A stretch of 64,000 nt of DNA from Bradyrhizobium diazoefficiens (GCF_018131185.1 NZ_JAFCJE010000001.1:462001-526000), one strand, 5' to 3'; counted from the stretch's first letter, positions 31,761 through 40,824 are shown. The notes: generated by a model from the letters alone, not told the origin. Translations and numbers: made by a program.

Positions 31761-32690
31761 CTACGGCAACCCCCGCGCCTCCAGCTGACGCACCAGCAGC
31801 AGCGTCGGCTCGGCGAGGCTGTCGCCGGAGCCGTCGAGGCCGAAGGCGCTGGCGATGCCGTCGCGGCTGCGCAGCAGCGCGCTGCGCGGACAATGGCCGG
31901 CGCCGCAGAGTGTCTTCTTCAGCGTCTCGCCCTGCGCCACGGTTCCCGCGGAATCGTCCGCGGCCCAGGCCAGCACGATTGGCACGTCGACATTGAGGAT
32001 GCCGGGGAAGACCGAGCGGCTGTTATATTGGCTGGCGTCGGTGCCGAGATAGGCCTTCTCGCTGTCGCTGGCGTCCTTGCCGGCGCGGTAGATGCCGGAC
32101 ACCAGCACGACGGCGGCGACATCGGCGCGATCGGTCTGAAACTCGGGATGCGACAGCAGGGTCGCGACATGAAAGGCGCCGGCGCCGTAACCGACTGCGA
32201 CGATCTCGCGGGCGTCGCCGTTGAACAGGTCGATATTGCCGTGAACCCAGGACAGCGCCGCCGCCACGTCGGTCGCTCCCATCGGCCAGGTCGCTGCGGG
32301 AGCGAGGCGATAGTTGACGCGGACCCCGATCATGTCGTTGCGCGCGGCGAAGCACATGGCCTGGTCCTGGACCTGGCGCGACAGTTCCGGCGCGGCGCGG
32401 TCGCCGGCAAAAGTGTCGCCGACCACGAACAGCAGCACCGGCCGCGGCGTATCCGCCTTGGTCTCGCTGGTGGCGACGTCGAGCACGTGGGCCTCGCTCT
32501 CGCCGTAGCGCAGGCCGCGCGAGAAGGTGACCCGCTCGCATAGCCGCGCGGTGCCGCCGGCGGTGGTGTCGGAATCGGTGAGGCCCACTTGCACGAGATC
32601 GGACGGCGGCGAGAGCCGGGCCGGCACAGGTGCATGCGCGGAGGCTGTGGTCATGGTTAGAAGCAGGAAAAATGTCAGATAATTCTTCAT
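31761..32690 (-). CDS. Exported alpha/beta hydrolase-like protein lacking the catalytic Ser (probable pseudoenzyme)
   Basis: The product (309 aa) has a signal peptide (residues 1-19) and the fold of hormone-sensitive-lipase-type esterases (VRVNYRLAPAATWPMGATDVAAALSWVHGN, residues 123-152). The nucleophile elbow reads VAVGYGAGAF, with Gly169 (codon GGC at 32186-32184) where Ser is required. The HGGG oxyanion loop is replaced by VVGDTFAGD, and the expected C-terminal His region reads RSRDGIASAFGLDG without His. Only the Asp in AWAADDSAG remains. The frame is intact, so the protein is likely made as a binding or scaffold protein rather than as an esterase. The start at 32690 has a weak ribosome-binding site. 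Confidence 0.75.
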   Translation of the reverse strand: MKNYLTFFLLLTMTTASAHAPVPARLSPPSDLVQVGLTDSDTTAGGTARLCERVTFSRGLRYGESEAHVLDVATSETKADTPRPVLLFVVGDTFAGDRAAPELSRQVQDQAMCFAARNDMIGVRVNYRLAPAATWPMGATDVAAALSWVHGNIDLFNGDAREIVAVGYGAGAFHVATLLSHPEFQTDRADVAAVVLVSGIYRAGKDASDSEKAYLGTDASQYNSRSVFPGILNVDVPIVLAWAADDSAGTVAQGETLKKTLCGAGHCPRSALLRSRDGIASAFGLDGSGDSLAEPTLLLVRQLEARGLP

Positions 32691-32929
32691 GGTGATGTCG
32701 GCCTTGCGGGTCTCATACTGGCTCGCAGATATGGCCCGTCTTTTCAATTCGCCTCATTAGTGGCTGGCCTTGAGGCGAATTCACGGCACCCTTGGCGGGT
32801 AGGCGGCTGGCGCGGAACGGCGGCCGGTGCGGCAAGCCGCCGCGTTTGGAAGGCACCTCCGAAGGCCCGGGACGCTTGCGCTCGACTGTGCATGGGGTTG
32901 TTTTCGCATTTTTTGTTTTGGACGACCGG

Positions 32930-33499
32930 TCAGGCCCGCTTCATCGTCCGGAACGTGATGGAGTAGCGGCGCGCCTCGACCGGCGGGATGCTGTGCTCCC
33001 ATTGCGACCGCGCCTCGCCGTCCATCATGTACAGCGAGCGCGGCAGGGCTTCGAACGTGTGGCGCTCCCATCGCTCGCCACAGCGGCGGCGGAAACGGAA
33101 CTTGCAGGCCGCGCCGAGCGACAGACCAAGGACCTTGTCGAAATGCGGCTTGTCGCGGTGCCAGCCGATGCCGACGCCGACCTCATATTCGGTGCAGAGC
33201 ACCTGCCGGACGCTGGCCTCCGGCAGCCCCGCCCATTGCTCGACCTGGCGCACGACAGGTGCCACCCAGTCCGGGATCGGCTCCGCCTCGGCCAGCCGCT
33301 GCAGCGAATAGTCGTACCGATAGCCGAACGAGGCTACCCGGCGGTTGCCCTCGAACGCGCCGAACTGGAAGCGCTGAAGCGGCAATGCTGCGATGCGGCC
33401 GATCAATTCCTGCTCGAGGGCGGGATCGATAAAATTGTCCGCATGGCGAAGCCCGGCAGGCCCCGCCAGCGGTTCGGCGAACAAGCCCAACTGCGTCAT
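32930..33499 (-). CDS. AlkB-like 2-oxoglutarate/Fe(II) dioxygenase
   Basis: The product (189 aa) has the AlkB fold that removes methyl lesions from nucleic acid with 2-oxoglutarate, Fe(II) and oxygen. Iron ligands are in GWHRDKPHFD (H-x-D) and WEHSIPPVEARRYSITFRT (His, with the two Arg of the RxxxxxR motif that binds 2-oxoglutarate). Length is typical of the ALKBH2/3-like bacterial group. The start may be at 33499 (MTQLGLFAE) or at 33508; AGGA is unusually close to the first. It is divergent from a small membrane-peptide gene. Confidence 0.88.
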   Translation of the reverse strand: MTQLGLFAEPLAGPAGLRHADNFIDPALEQELIGRIAALPLQRFQFGAFEGNRRVASFGYRYDYSLQRLAEAEPIPDWVAPVVRQVEQWAGLPEASVRQVLCTEYEVGVGIGWHRDKPHFDKVLGLSLGAACKFRFRRRCGERWERHTFEALPRSLYMMDGEARSQWEHSIPPVEARRYSITFRTMKRA

Positions 33500-33578
33500 T
33501 CCTCGCATTTCCGTGACGGAACCTTTTGTGCCCCCAAGCGACTTACATAGGACGCGGGAAGTAACGTGCGAGGCTGTC

Positions 33579-33719
33579 ATGGCACAGAAGCATACCGCCG
33601 ATCCGGCAGAGATCATGCGGGCGACCGGTCATCCCGAGCTGGAATATGCCGCCGGCTGGACCATCGCCGGCCTGGTCACCATCGGCACCATCGTTGCCGC
33701 CTGGGTATTCGCGATCTAG
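33579..33719 (+). CDS. Small single-helix membrane peptide (46 aa)
   Basis: The frame begins MAQKHTADPAEIMRATGHPELEY and ends in one transmembrane helix (AGWTIAGLVTIGTIVAAWVFAI). The ATG is preceded by GCGAGG. The hydrophilic N-terminus with one C-terminal helix suggests a tail-anchored peptide. Its TAG stop shares the palindrome CTAG (33716-33719) with the TAG stop of the histidine kinase on the other strand. Confidence 0.6.
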   Translation: MAQKHTADPAEIMRATGHPELEYAAGWTIAGLVTIGTIVAAWVFAI

Positions 33720-35302
33720 GCGACGGGAAACTGGAGCTCGAAGGCGGCGCCGTCGTCGGTCGGCTTGAGCCTGATCGAGCCGCCATGGCTCGCCATCACC
33801 GCACGCGCGATCGCAAGCCCCATCCCGGTCCCGCCCTGGTCGCGGCGGGTGGTGAAGAACGCGTCGAAAATCCTGTCGCGGTTCGGCGCCGAGATCGGCT
33901 CACCGTCATTGCTCACGGTCAGACGCAGGCTCGTGCGCTCGTAGGCCGCCTCCAGCCTGATTGACCGCGCCTTGTGCCGCATCGCGTTGTCGGCGAGATG
34001 CGACAGCACGATCAGCGCCTTTTCGCCGGACATGCCGATGGGCCGGTCGAGGCTGCCGCTGGCCGAGATATCGCTTGTCGGAAACCGGCTCCTCAGGTCG
34101 GCGATCACCGGCGCGAGCTCCGTGCGCTCGTTCTGCGGCAGGCTTTCGGCACGGGCCAGTTCCCGCAGCCGCTGCGCCATCGCCTCCAGCCGCTGCGTGT
34201 CGGACAGGATGTTGGCGATGAACGTGTTCTGCTCGGCCGGCGTCAGGCCCTCGGATTTGCCTTGAACCGAATCCTGCAACAACTCGGCCGCGCCCTTGAT
34301 CGAGGTCAGCGGCGATTTCAGCTCGTGGGTAAGGTGGGCCGAGAACGTCGCGATGTAGTCCGAGCGCCGCGCGAGCTGCTCGGCCATGCCGAGGAAGCTG
34401 TGCGAGAGCTGGGCGAACTCGCGCGTGCCGTAATGACGGAGCGGCTTGAATGCCTCGCGGTCGCCCCGGCCGATTCGAGCGGCCCGGTCGATCAGCTCGC
34501 GCATCGGCAGCGTGATGGTGCGTGAGAACACCAGGCCGATCGCGATGGTGCCGAGGATGACGGCGAGCCCCGCCAGCACGAACTTGGCCCGCTCCTGGTA
34601 GAGATGATCGAAAATGTTACTCGGCGTCCGCGTGGTGTAGATCACGCCGGCGACGCGGTTGTTGACGATGACGGGCATGGCCGAGAACACGTGCATGCCG
34701 AGGCCTCGGCTGAAGGAGTAGATCGGCGGCGGCGGCTTGTCCGGCACGCGGTTGCGCAAGGTTGCGCGGTATTGCCCGTGCAGCGCGTCCGCGACTTCCT
34801 CGATATGGGCGAGCGACTGCCCGACCTCCTGCCGCCCGGCGATCACCACGCCTTGCGGATCGAGGATGCGAAAGCCCGCCAGCGTCACCTTCTGGGTCTC
34901 GCGGATGATCGGCGTCAGTTTTGCGCCGATCTCGACATAGGCAGGCTGCGCAGGCTGGGGAGCTGCTTGCGCATCCGGACGCCGCCGCAGCAGGTCGTTG
35001 GCCGTGAGATCGAGCGCGGGACGGATCGGGGTGACCTGATCGCCTGGGTCGGGCAGCACGCCCGGCGGCACCTCCGCGCCGAGCGCGAGGCCGCTGTCGA
35101 GCCTCGTCGTGACCTCCTGGGCATAGATCGTCGCCAGCACGCGGCTTTGCGCGATCAGCTCGGCCTGGGTCTGGCGGATGAGCTGGTTGTCGTAGAGGCG
35201 GAAGAAGAACAGGCCGCCTAGCGGCAGCACCCCGACGGTCGCCAGCACCGTGAAGATCACGAGGGTGAGCGACGGCCGCCATTTGTCGGGGGCCGCCCTC
35301 AT
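33716..35302 (-). CDS. Sensor histidine kinase, CreC-like
   Basis: The 528-aa inner-membrane kinase has helix 1 at 12-34, a periplasmic sensor domain 35-238, helix 2 at 240-262 and a HAMP linker. The H-box SAHLTHELKSPL carries the phospho-acceptor His326, followed by an N-box (HLADNAMRH) and a G-box (GGTGMGLAIA). Pro-rich PAQPAQPAY and PDKPPPPIY lie in the sensor part. The ATG overlaps the stop of the response-regulator gene (ATGA, 35299-35302), so the pair is translationally coupled. The signal is unknown; CreBC of enterics responds to growth conditions and is the closest named relative by layout. Confidence 0.9.
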   Translation of the reverse strand: MRAAPDKWRPSLTLVIFTVLATVGVLPLGGLFFFRLYDNQLIRQTQAELIAQSRVLATIYAQEVTTRLDSGLALGAEVPPGVLPDPGDQVTPIRPALDLTANDLLRRRPDAQAAPQPAQPAYVEIGAKLTPIIRETQKVTLAGFRILDPQGVVIAGRQEVGQSLAHIEEVADALHGQYRATLRNRVPDKPPPPIYSFSRGLGMHVFSAMPVIVNNRVAGVIYTTRTPSNIFDHLYQERAKFVLAGLAVILGTIAIGLVFSRTITLPMRELIDRAARIGRGDREAFKPLRHYGTREFAQLSHSFLGMAEQLARRSDYIATFSAHLTHELKSPLTSIKGAAELLQDSVQGKSEGLTPAEQNTFIANILSDTQRLEAMAQRLRELARAESLPQNERTELAPVIADLRSRFPTSDISASGSLDRPIGMSGEKALIVLSHLADNAMRHKARSIRLEAAYERTSLRLTVSNDGEPISAPNRDRIFDAFFTTRRDQGGTGMGLAIARAVMASHGGSIRLKPTDDGAAFELQFPVA

Positions 35303-36003
35303 GCCTCTGTCTCGCAGCGGCCGAGCTTGAAGCCGACGCCGTGGATGGTCTCGATCACGTTCTCGCAATTCTGCGCCGCGAGCTTGGCGCGGATGTTGCG
35401 GATGTGGCTGTCGATGGTGCGGTCGGAGACCTGGATGTTGAGCTGATAAGCTGCCCGCATCAGCTGCTCGCGGTTGAACACAGAGGTCGGCCGGGTCAGG
35501 AACGCGCGCAGAATGCCGAACTCGATCGCGGTGAGTTTCAGCGGCGTGCCTGCAAACGTCGCGACATGCTGATCGGGATCGAGCAGCAGGCCGCCTTGGG
35601 CAAGCGCGGTGGGTCCAGCCTTGACCTCGCCATTGCGCGGGCTGAGGCGGCGCAGGATGACGTTGACCCGCGCGACCAGCTCGCGCGGGCTGAACGGCTT
35701 CGTCACGTAATCATCGCCGCCGATCTCGAGGCCGAGGATACGATCGATCTCCTCGTCGCGCGCCGACAGGAACAGGATCGGAACGTCGGAGCCCTTGCGG
35801 ATCTCGCGGCAGACGTCGAGCCCGTCGAACTCAGGCATGCCGATGTCGAGCACGATCAGATCGGGCTTGTCGGCGGCGACGCGGGCGAGCGCCTCCCTGC
35901 CGTCGCGCGCCTCGATCACGTCCATGCCCGCCTTCTTCAGGGCGACCCGGATGACCTCGCGGATATGGCCTTCGTCGTCGACGGTGAGAATGCGATGCGC
36001 CAA
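35299..36003 (-). CDS. OmpR-family response regulator, CreB-like
   Basis: The 234-aa regulator has a receiver domain (residues 1-120, Asp53 in LIVLDIGMPEFDG, Lys in VTKPFSPREL) and a winged-helix DNA-binding domain (about 135-230). It starts at TTG 36003 with GGAGAG eight bases upstream, an uncommon start that fits low constitutive expression. It is the middle gene of the DUF4173 / regulator / kinase operon and overlaps the kinase gene by 4 bp. Confidence 0.93.
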   Translation of the reverse strand: MAHRILTVDDEGHIREVIRVALKKAGMDVIEARDGREALARVAADKPDLIVLDIGMPEFDGLDVCREIRKGSDVPILFLSARDEEIDRILGLEIGGDDYVTKPFSPRELVARVNVILRRLSPRNGEVKAGPTALAQGGLLLDPDQHVATFAGTPLKLTAIEFGILRAFLTRPTSVFNREQLMRAAYQLNIQVSDRTIDSHIRNIRAKLAAQNCENVIETIHGVGFKLGRCETEA

Positions 36004-36021
36004 GAAACTCTCCGCTGCCCG

Positions 36022-37518
36022 TCAGCCCGCCGGCTGGTTCGTCGCCTGCGTATCCAGCCTGTGCCGGAGCCGCCAGTTGCGAAACCCCCAGCTTCGCCAG
36101 GCCAGGTCCTGACGCTGCTGTTCTACAAGGCGGTCGCGGCGTGGCACAAGGTAGCCCTCTCCGGCGGCAGGTCGCAGCGCGATCGCCTTGTCGATGGCAG
36201 GCAGCGCCTGCGGGCCGAGCGTCAGGAGATAGTCGATGTCGATCTGCACGCCTTTCCCCGATGCTTCCCGGCTGTGGGCGACATTGTAGTCGGCGATGAG
36301 GGCGTCGAAGTTCACGAGCGAGCTGCCATAGAGCACGATCGCGAGCGCGATCAGATTGGCGCCCACGAGCCAGCGGTTGGGCCGGTTGAGGGCGATGCGG
36401 GCCATGATCAGGATCAATCCCAGCGCCACCAGCCCCATCCAGATGAAGGCCGCGATGCGCCAGTAGGTCAGCATGTAGATGTCGACGTAAAGATCGAGCC
36501 GAAGGATGGACGAGGCGACCAGCAGCACGTTCTGTCCGACCCAAAGATAAACCAGCGCCCGAATCACCCTCGACTTCTCGGCCGGTCCGCCCGGCCGCAT
36601 CGCCACCAGCACGAAGGCCGCGGCGAGCAGGGCGGTTACGATCAGCGGGTAGGCGCCGCGATGGGCGTAGGCCGCATAGGTCATATTGGCGGGCAGCGCC
36701 GCGTGCCCCCAGAGATAGATGCCGTCGAGAATCGACTGCGCCGCGAACAGCGGATTGAACAGGATCAGCGAGCGCAGAATGGCGGCGGGGCCCAGAAATT
36801 CCGGCGAGACGAAGGGCGGAAGCGGGGGCGGCTCTACGGCACCGGCTTCGCTGGCGATGGCAACCTTCTTGCGCCGCCAGCGCACATGGATGAAGGGCCA
36901 GACCAGCGCGAGCATGGCGGTCCAGAACAGCACGCGCGGGACGCTGATATATTCGAAGATACGTTTTGGATTGAGCAGGGACAGCCATTGCTCGATGACC
37001 GGATTGGCCGCTGCGAACAACGCGACGAAGACGGTGCTCAGCGCTGCCGGCAGCAGCCACAGCGCGATGCCGCGGGTGAAGGCCGACATGTTGAAGATCT
37101 GGAGCGCGTCGGGAAAGAACCTGAAGGGACCGAGCAGGACGAAGTTGCGGAGTGCGCGGGCACGCTCGGCGAGACCGGTCGTTTCCGGATTGGTCGCGAG
37201 CAGCAGGGCCATGAGCAGCGCCGCGACGAGGATCAGGAACGAGAGCGTGTTGAGCTCCTCGATAACAGGTACGAGACCGGCGACCAGAATGGCCACGCCT
37301 GTCATCGCACGCCGCAGATCCAGAGCCGCATGATTGAACAGCACCGACACGCCAACGATCGCGACCGCAAAGAGCGTCAGCGACAGCCCGATGCGTTCGC
37401 CGTAGAACAGCCAGTCGGCCAGTGCGGCCAGCGCCAGCGCGAGGCCGAGCTTGGCCGGAACGGCGGGATCCCTGATCGGCTGGAGGTCCGCTGCGATCGT
37501 CGAAGCCAGGCTCGTCAT
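36022..37518 (-). CDS. DUF4173-type polytopic membrane protein
   Basis: The 498-aa product has at least ten hydrophobic helices and the conserved-looking core LFNPLFAAQSILDGIYLWGHAALPANMTYAAYAHRGAYPLIVTALL. This resembles the DUF4173/DUF4153 family, whose function is unknown and which often lies next to a two-component system. The C-terminal 70 residues are soluble, with an IDYLLTLGPQALPAIDKAIALRP stretch. The ATG at 37518 has AAAGGTC upstream; a MetMet at 37551 is a weaker option. It leads the operon, so its abundance may be tied to the sensor pair. Confidence 0.8.
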   Translation of the reverse strand: MTSLASTIAADLQPIRDPAVPAKLGLALALAALADWLFYGERIGLSLTLFAVAIVGVSVLFNHAALDLRRAMTGVAILVAGLVPVIEELNTLSFLILVAALLMALLLATNPETTGLAERARALRNFVLLGPFRFFPDALQIFNMSAFTRGIALWLLPAALSTVFVALFAAANPVIEQWLSLLNPKRIFEYISVPRVLFWTAMLALVWPFIHVRWRRKKVAIASEAGAVEPPPLPPFVSPEFLGPAAILRSLILFNPLFAAQSILDGIYLWGHAALPANMTYAAYAHRGAYPLIVTALLAAAFVLVAMRPGGPAEKSRVIRALVYLWVGQNVLLVASSILRLDLYVDIYMLTYWRIAAFIWMGLVALGLILIMARIALNRPNRWLVGANLIALAIVLYGSSLVNFDALIADYNVAHSREASGKGVQIDIDYLLTLGPQALPAIDKAIALRPAAGEGYLVPRRDRLVEQQRQDLAWRSWGFRNWRLRHRLDTQATNQPAG

Positions 37519-37707
37519 GTCCAAAAGACCTTTCGTGATATGTGGCATCACGAAGTCTGAATGGTGCTTGTGCAGAAGCCGGGATCAACGTCTGCATGGT
37601 TTCAGGAGTCTTCTGCAGATTTCGTGCAGACGGCCTCTTGCCTCTCGCCCGGCGCAAATTGCTTTGATAGGTGCGAAGCATTCGCCACTTCCAGCACGTG
37701 ATGCATC

Positions 37708-39051
37708 ATGCAATTGCTCCGCAATATCGGCCTCATTCTGCTCTGGCTTGCCGCGCCTGTCGTCGCGTTCGCGGCTGCAAACAAGAACGATCCCTATCTG
37801 TTGATATTGCGCGGCGCCGGAAACATCGCGCTTGTCGTCGCAAGCATCGTGATCGTCATCCTCCTGCTGCGCAGCGGGCGTTGGCGCACCATCGCGGGCA
37901 AGCTGCTCGTCATGCTCTGGTGCCTGCCGCCGGTCCTGATGTCGGCGGCGCATCTGAAGTTCGAGCTGCGAAAGAGCGATGTCCTCGGCGTCAGCGCGGC
38001 GGAAGCGCGTCAGCTCGGACCGCACTTCATGGTCGGCTATTCCTCTTTTCCCGAGGTGGCGCGCCTTGCCGGGCAGGGATTGATTGGCGGCGTCTATGTC
38101 ACCCGGCACAACATCCGCGGCCGGACCGTCGAGACGCTGCGCGCCGAGATCGCGGCGCTCCAGGACATCAGGCGCGCCGCCGGCTTGCCGCCGCTGGTCG
38201 TCGCGGCCGACCAGGAGGGCGGCATTGTCGGTCATCTCGCGCCGCCACTGACCAAGGTGCCGGCGCTGGCGACGCTCGCCGAACTGGGGCCAGACGACCA
38301 GCAGGCCAAAGCCGAAGAGTTCGGCCGGATCCATGGCCGCGAACTCGCGGACCTCGACGTCAACCTCAATCTCGCCCCGGTGGTCGACCTCAAGCCGCCG
38401 GCGCGGCGCAACCGGCTCGATTTCCACACGCTGATCGGGCAGCGCGCGATCGCGACCGATCCGGCTGTCGTCAGCACGATCGCGAGCGCCTATGTGCGCG
38501 GGCTGGAGCAGTCAGGCGTCGGTGCCACGCTCAAGCACTTTCCGGGCATCGGCCGGGTGCGTGCCGACACACATCATTTCAGCGCCAATCTCGACACGCC
38601 GGTGAAGGAGCTGGAGGCATCCGACTGGCTCCCGTTCCGCGGCCTGCTGGCGCATTCGCGCAGCGCGCTCATGGTCGGCCATGTCACGCTCACCGCCGTC
38701 GATCCCGATCGCGCCGCATCGCATTCGAAACGCGTCGTCCAGGGCATCCTCCGCGAGACGTGGGGTTACCAGGGGGTGGTGATGACCGACGACCTCGTGA
38801 TGGGCGCGATCTACCAGAACGACGTCTGCAAGGCTGTGGTCGAGGCGATCAATGCCGGCGTCGATCTGCTGCTGGTCGCCTATGACGGCACGCAGTTCTA
38901 CCGCGTCTTCGCCTGCGCCCTTGACGGGGCGCGGCAAGGCAGGCTCGACGCGGCCATGCTGCGCGCGAGCGCGGCGCGGCTGGAGCGCGGGTTCTCGCTC
39001 GAGCAGGCGCGCGCGGCGTCAGGTGTGCTCCGCCTCGTCGACAGGCACTAA
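37708..39051 (+). CDS. Membrane-tethered GH3 beta-N-acetylhexosaminidase-like protein
   Basis: The 447-aa product has three hydrophobic helices (about 4-22, 38-54, 62-81) and then a glycoside hydrolase family 3 domain. That domain has KHFPG at 276-280, the D-T-H acid/base dyad at 287-289 and Asp361 in VVMTDDLVMGAI as the likely nucleophile. This is the NagZ layout, which cuts GlcNAc from muropeptides. NagZ proteins are usually soluble and cytosolic. Here the positive residues between helices 2 and 3 (RSGRWR) place the catalytic domain in the periplasm. The usual KHFPGHGDT reads KHFPGIGRV, so specificity may differ. The ribosome-binding site is weak. Confidence 0.82.
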   Translation: MQLLRNIGLILLWLAAPVVAFAAANKNDPYLLILRGAGNIALVVASIVIVILLLRSGRWRTIAGKLLVMLWCLPPVLMSAAHLKFELRKSDVLGVSAAEARQLGPHFMVGYSSFPEVARLAGQGLIGGVYVTRHNIRGRTVETLRAEIAALQDIRRAAGLPPLVVAADQEGGIVGHLAPPLTKVPALATLAELGPDDQQAKAEEFGRIHGRELADLDVNLNLAPVVDLKPPARRNRLDFHTLIGQRAIATDPAVVSTIASAYVRGLEQSGVGATLKHFPGIGRVRADTHHFSANLDTPVKELEASDWLPFRGLLAHSRSALMVGHVTLTAVDPDRAASHSKRVVQGILRETWGYQGVVMTDDLVMGAIYQNDVCKAVVEAINAGVDLLLVAYDGTQFYRVFACALDGARQGRLDAAMLRASAARLERGFSLEQARAASGVLRLVDRH

Positions 39052-39149
39052 AGCGCGATGCAATCAGTATGAATCGTCACCGCGCTTTATGTTGTTGCTT
39101 AGGCATGATCTTTTCGGAAAACCGCTGCGCACTTTTCCGGATCATGCCT
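39049..39149. repeat. Double-hairpin repeat between convergent genes
   Basis: Two adjacent inverted repeats, TAAAGCGCGATG ... CGCGCTTTA and AGGCATGATC ... GATCATGCCT, fill the space exactly. The element includes the stop codons of both the GH3 gene and the binding-protein gene. I recall highly similar copies from many Rhizobiales genomes. It should act as a two-way terminator. Confidence 0.8.
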
Positions 39150-40768
39150 CAGCCCTTGACGAACTGGCGGTAGTCCGGTTCGCGGTGAAACCAGAACTCG
39201 TAGCCTGTGACGGCCTTCTGCATCGCGACATCGTGGATCGGCTGGTTGAGCGGAACGACGGGAACGTCGCGCATGCAGAGCGCGATGAAATCCTTCACGC
39301 ACCGGTCGTACTCCGCGCTGTCGGCCGTGAACCGCGCCTTGTCGATCAGCGCGTCCATCTCCTTGTTCTGATAGGACGAGATGTTGAAGATCGAGTTGTT
39401 GCCGTGGAAATTCCAGTAGAAGTAATATTCGGGATAGTCCAGCCAGCCGCTGAAGCGGTTGAGCGCGAGCGGCAGCTCCTTCTTGTTCAGCGTGGTGCGC
39501 CAGTTGGCGCCGGGGATCTTTTCGATTGCCGCCTTGATGCCGATCTTGGCGAGGCTCTCCTGGATCAGGATCGCTGTCGGCTCGCCGACGGTGGCGGTAC
39601 CCGTGTCGAGCGACAACGTCGTCTCCAGGCCGGACTCGAAGCCTGCTTCCTTCATCAGCGCCTTGGCCTTGTCGAGATCGGTGACATAGGGAAACGGCTG
39701 CGGCCAGACCGGCTTTGAGACTTCTGCCGCTCCGCCGTACATCGGAACGGCGCGCCCAAAGAACGCACTGCTCTGGATCTGCTCATAAGGCATCGCCCAG
39801 GCGATGGCCTGGCGCAGCTTCACATTGTCGAACGGCGGCTTCGCGGTGTTGAGCGCGAGGGACCAGAGCGCGTTCGGGATCGGCACGCCCGACACCTTGA
39901 CCTTGCCCTCCCTGATGATCTGCTCGAAATCGCGCGGCGCAAAGCCGCTGGAGATGTCCGCATCGCCCCGCTCCAGCATGGCGCGGCGCGTACCCGCGGA
40001 GGGGACGTCGCGCGCGATCACGCGCCTGACTTTCGGCAGCGGGCCGCTCTTCCAGTCGTCGAACCGCGCCAGCACGGTTTCGCTGCCCGGCTTCCAGCTC
40101 TCGATCTTGTAGGCGCCACCGCCGGCCTCGTTGTTCCTGAGCCACGCCAAAGCCCAGGGGTCTTCCGGCGTCGCATTCTTTTTCGCAAGCTCGGAGTTGA
40201 TGATGAAGGGCACGACGACCGCGACGTTGAACAGCAGCATCTTGTCCTTGCGGACATAGTCGATGCGGAAGGTGTGGTCGTCGACCACGACGAACTGCTC
40301 GGGCTTCTCCAGCGATCCCGCCGACATCTGGAAGGTCGGAAAGCCGCCGACTTTCACCGCACGGTCGAACGACCATTTGACGTCCTTGGCGGCGACAGGC
40401 GTGCCGTCGTGGAATTTCGCGTCCTTGCGGAGCTTGAAGGTGCAGGACATGCCGTCGACGGCGACCTGCCAGCTCTCGGCGAGTTCGGGTGCTAGCTTCT
40501 CGCGGTCGTACGAGAGCGTCCCGTCAGGGAGCGTCTTCGAGGCGTAGCTCAGCAGCCGGTCGTAGCAGTTCCAGGACAGGCCGTTCACAGTCTGGTTGGA
40601 GCCGACGCCCTGCATGTCGAGCGAGTTCGGCCCGAGCTCCTGCACCACCAGCAGCGTCTCGCTGCGTCCCTGCGCTGATGCGAAGCGCGGGGCAAGGGTC
40701 GTCCCGGCCATGCCGAGGCCGCCGAGCACGACGCTACGCCGGTTGATGTCGAAAGATGATGTGCTCAT
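39149..40768 (-). CDS. ABC transporter solute-binding protein, peptide/nickel family (SBP_bac_5)
   Basis: The product (539 aa) begins with a twin-arginine signal (NRRSVVLGGLGMAG, residues 9-22) and then the DppA/OppA-type fold. ELAESWQVAVDGMSCTFKLRKDAKFHDGTPV is the family hallmark. It should bind a peptide, opine or glycoside in the periplasm. Tat export suggests folding before export. The ATG at 40768 has GAGGAGG. No permease follows; the next gene downstream is convergent, so it works with transporter genes elsewhere. Confidence 0.92.
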   Translation of the reverse strand: MSTSSFDINRRSVVLGGLGMAGTTLAPRFASAQGRSETLLVVQELGPNSLDMQGVGSNQTVNGLSWNCYDRLLSYASKTLPDGTLSYDREKLAPELAESWQVAVDGMSCTFKLRKDAKFHDGTPVAAKDVKWSFDRAVKVGGFPTFQMSAGSLEKPEQFVVVDDHTFRIDYVRKDKMLLFNVAVVVPFIINSELAKKNATPEDPWALAWLRNNEAGGGAYKIESWKPGSETVLARFDDWKSGPLPKVRRVIARDVPSAGTRRAMLERGDADISSGFAPRDFEQIIREGKVKVSGVPIPNALWSLALNTAKPPFDNVKLRQAIAWAMPYEQIQSSAFFGRAVPMYGGAAEVSKPVWPQPFPYVTDLDKAKALMKEAGFESGLETTLSLDTGTATVGEPTAILIQESLAKIGIKAAIEKIPGANWRTTLNKKELPLALNRFSGWLDYPEYYFYWNFHGNNSIFNISSYQNKEMDALIDKARFTADSAEYDRCVKDFIALCMRDVPVVPLNQPIHDVAMQKAVTGYEFWFHREPDYRQFVKG

Positions 40769-40824
40769 CGCCGCCTCCTCGAGAGAATTGCACGATGAGG
40801 AGGCAAGGCGCATGCCATGCGCAG

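Noticed and set aside
35341..37560. A 739-codon plus-strand frame over the regulator and DUF4173 genes
   Set aside because: It lies opposite a receiver/winged-helix gene and a membrane protein, and its translation is His/Arg/Asp-rich without a domain.
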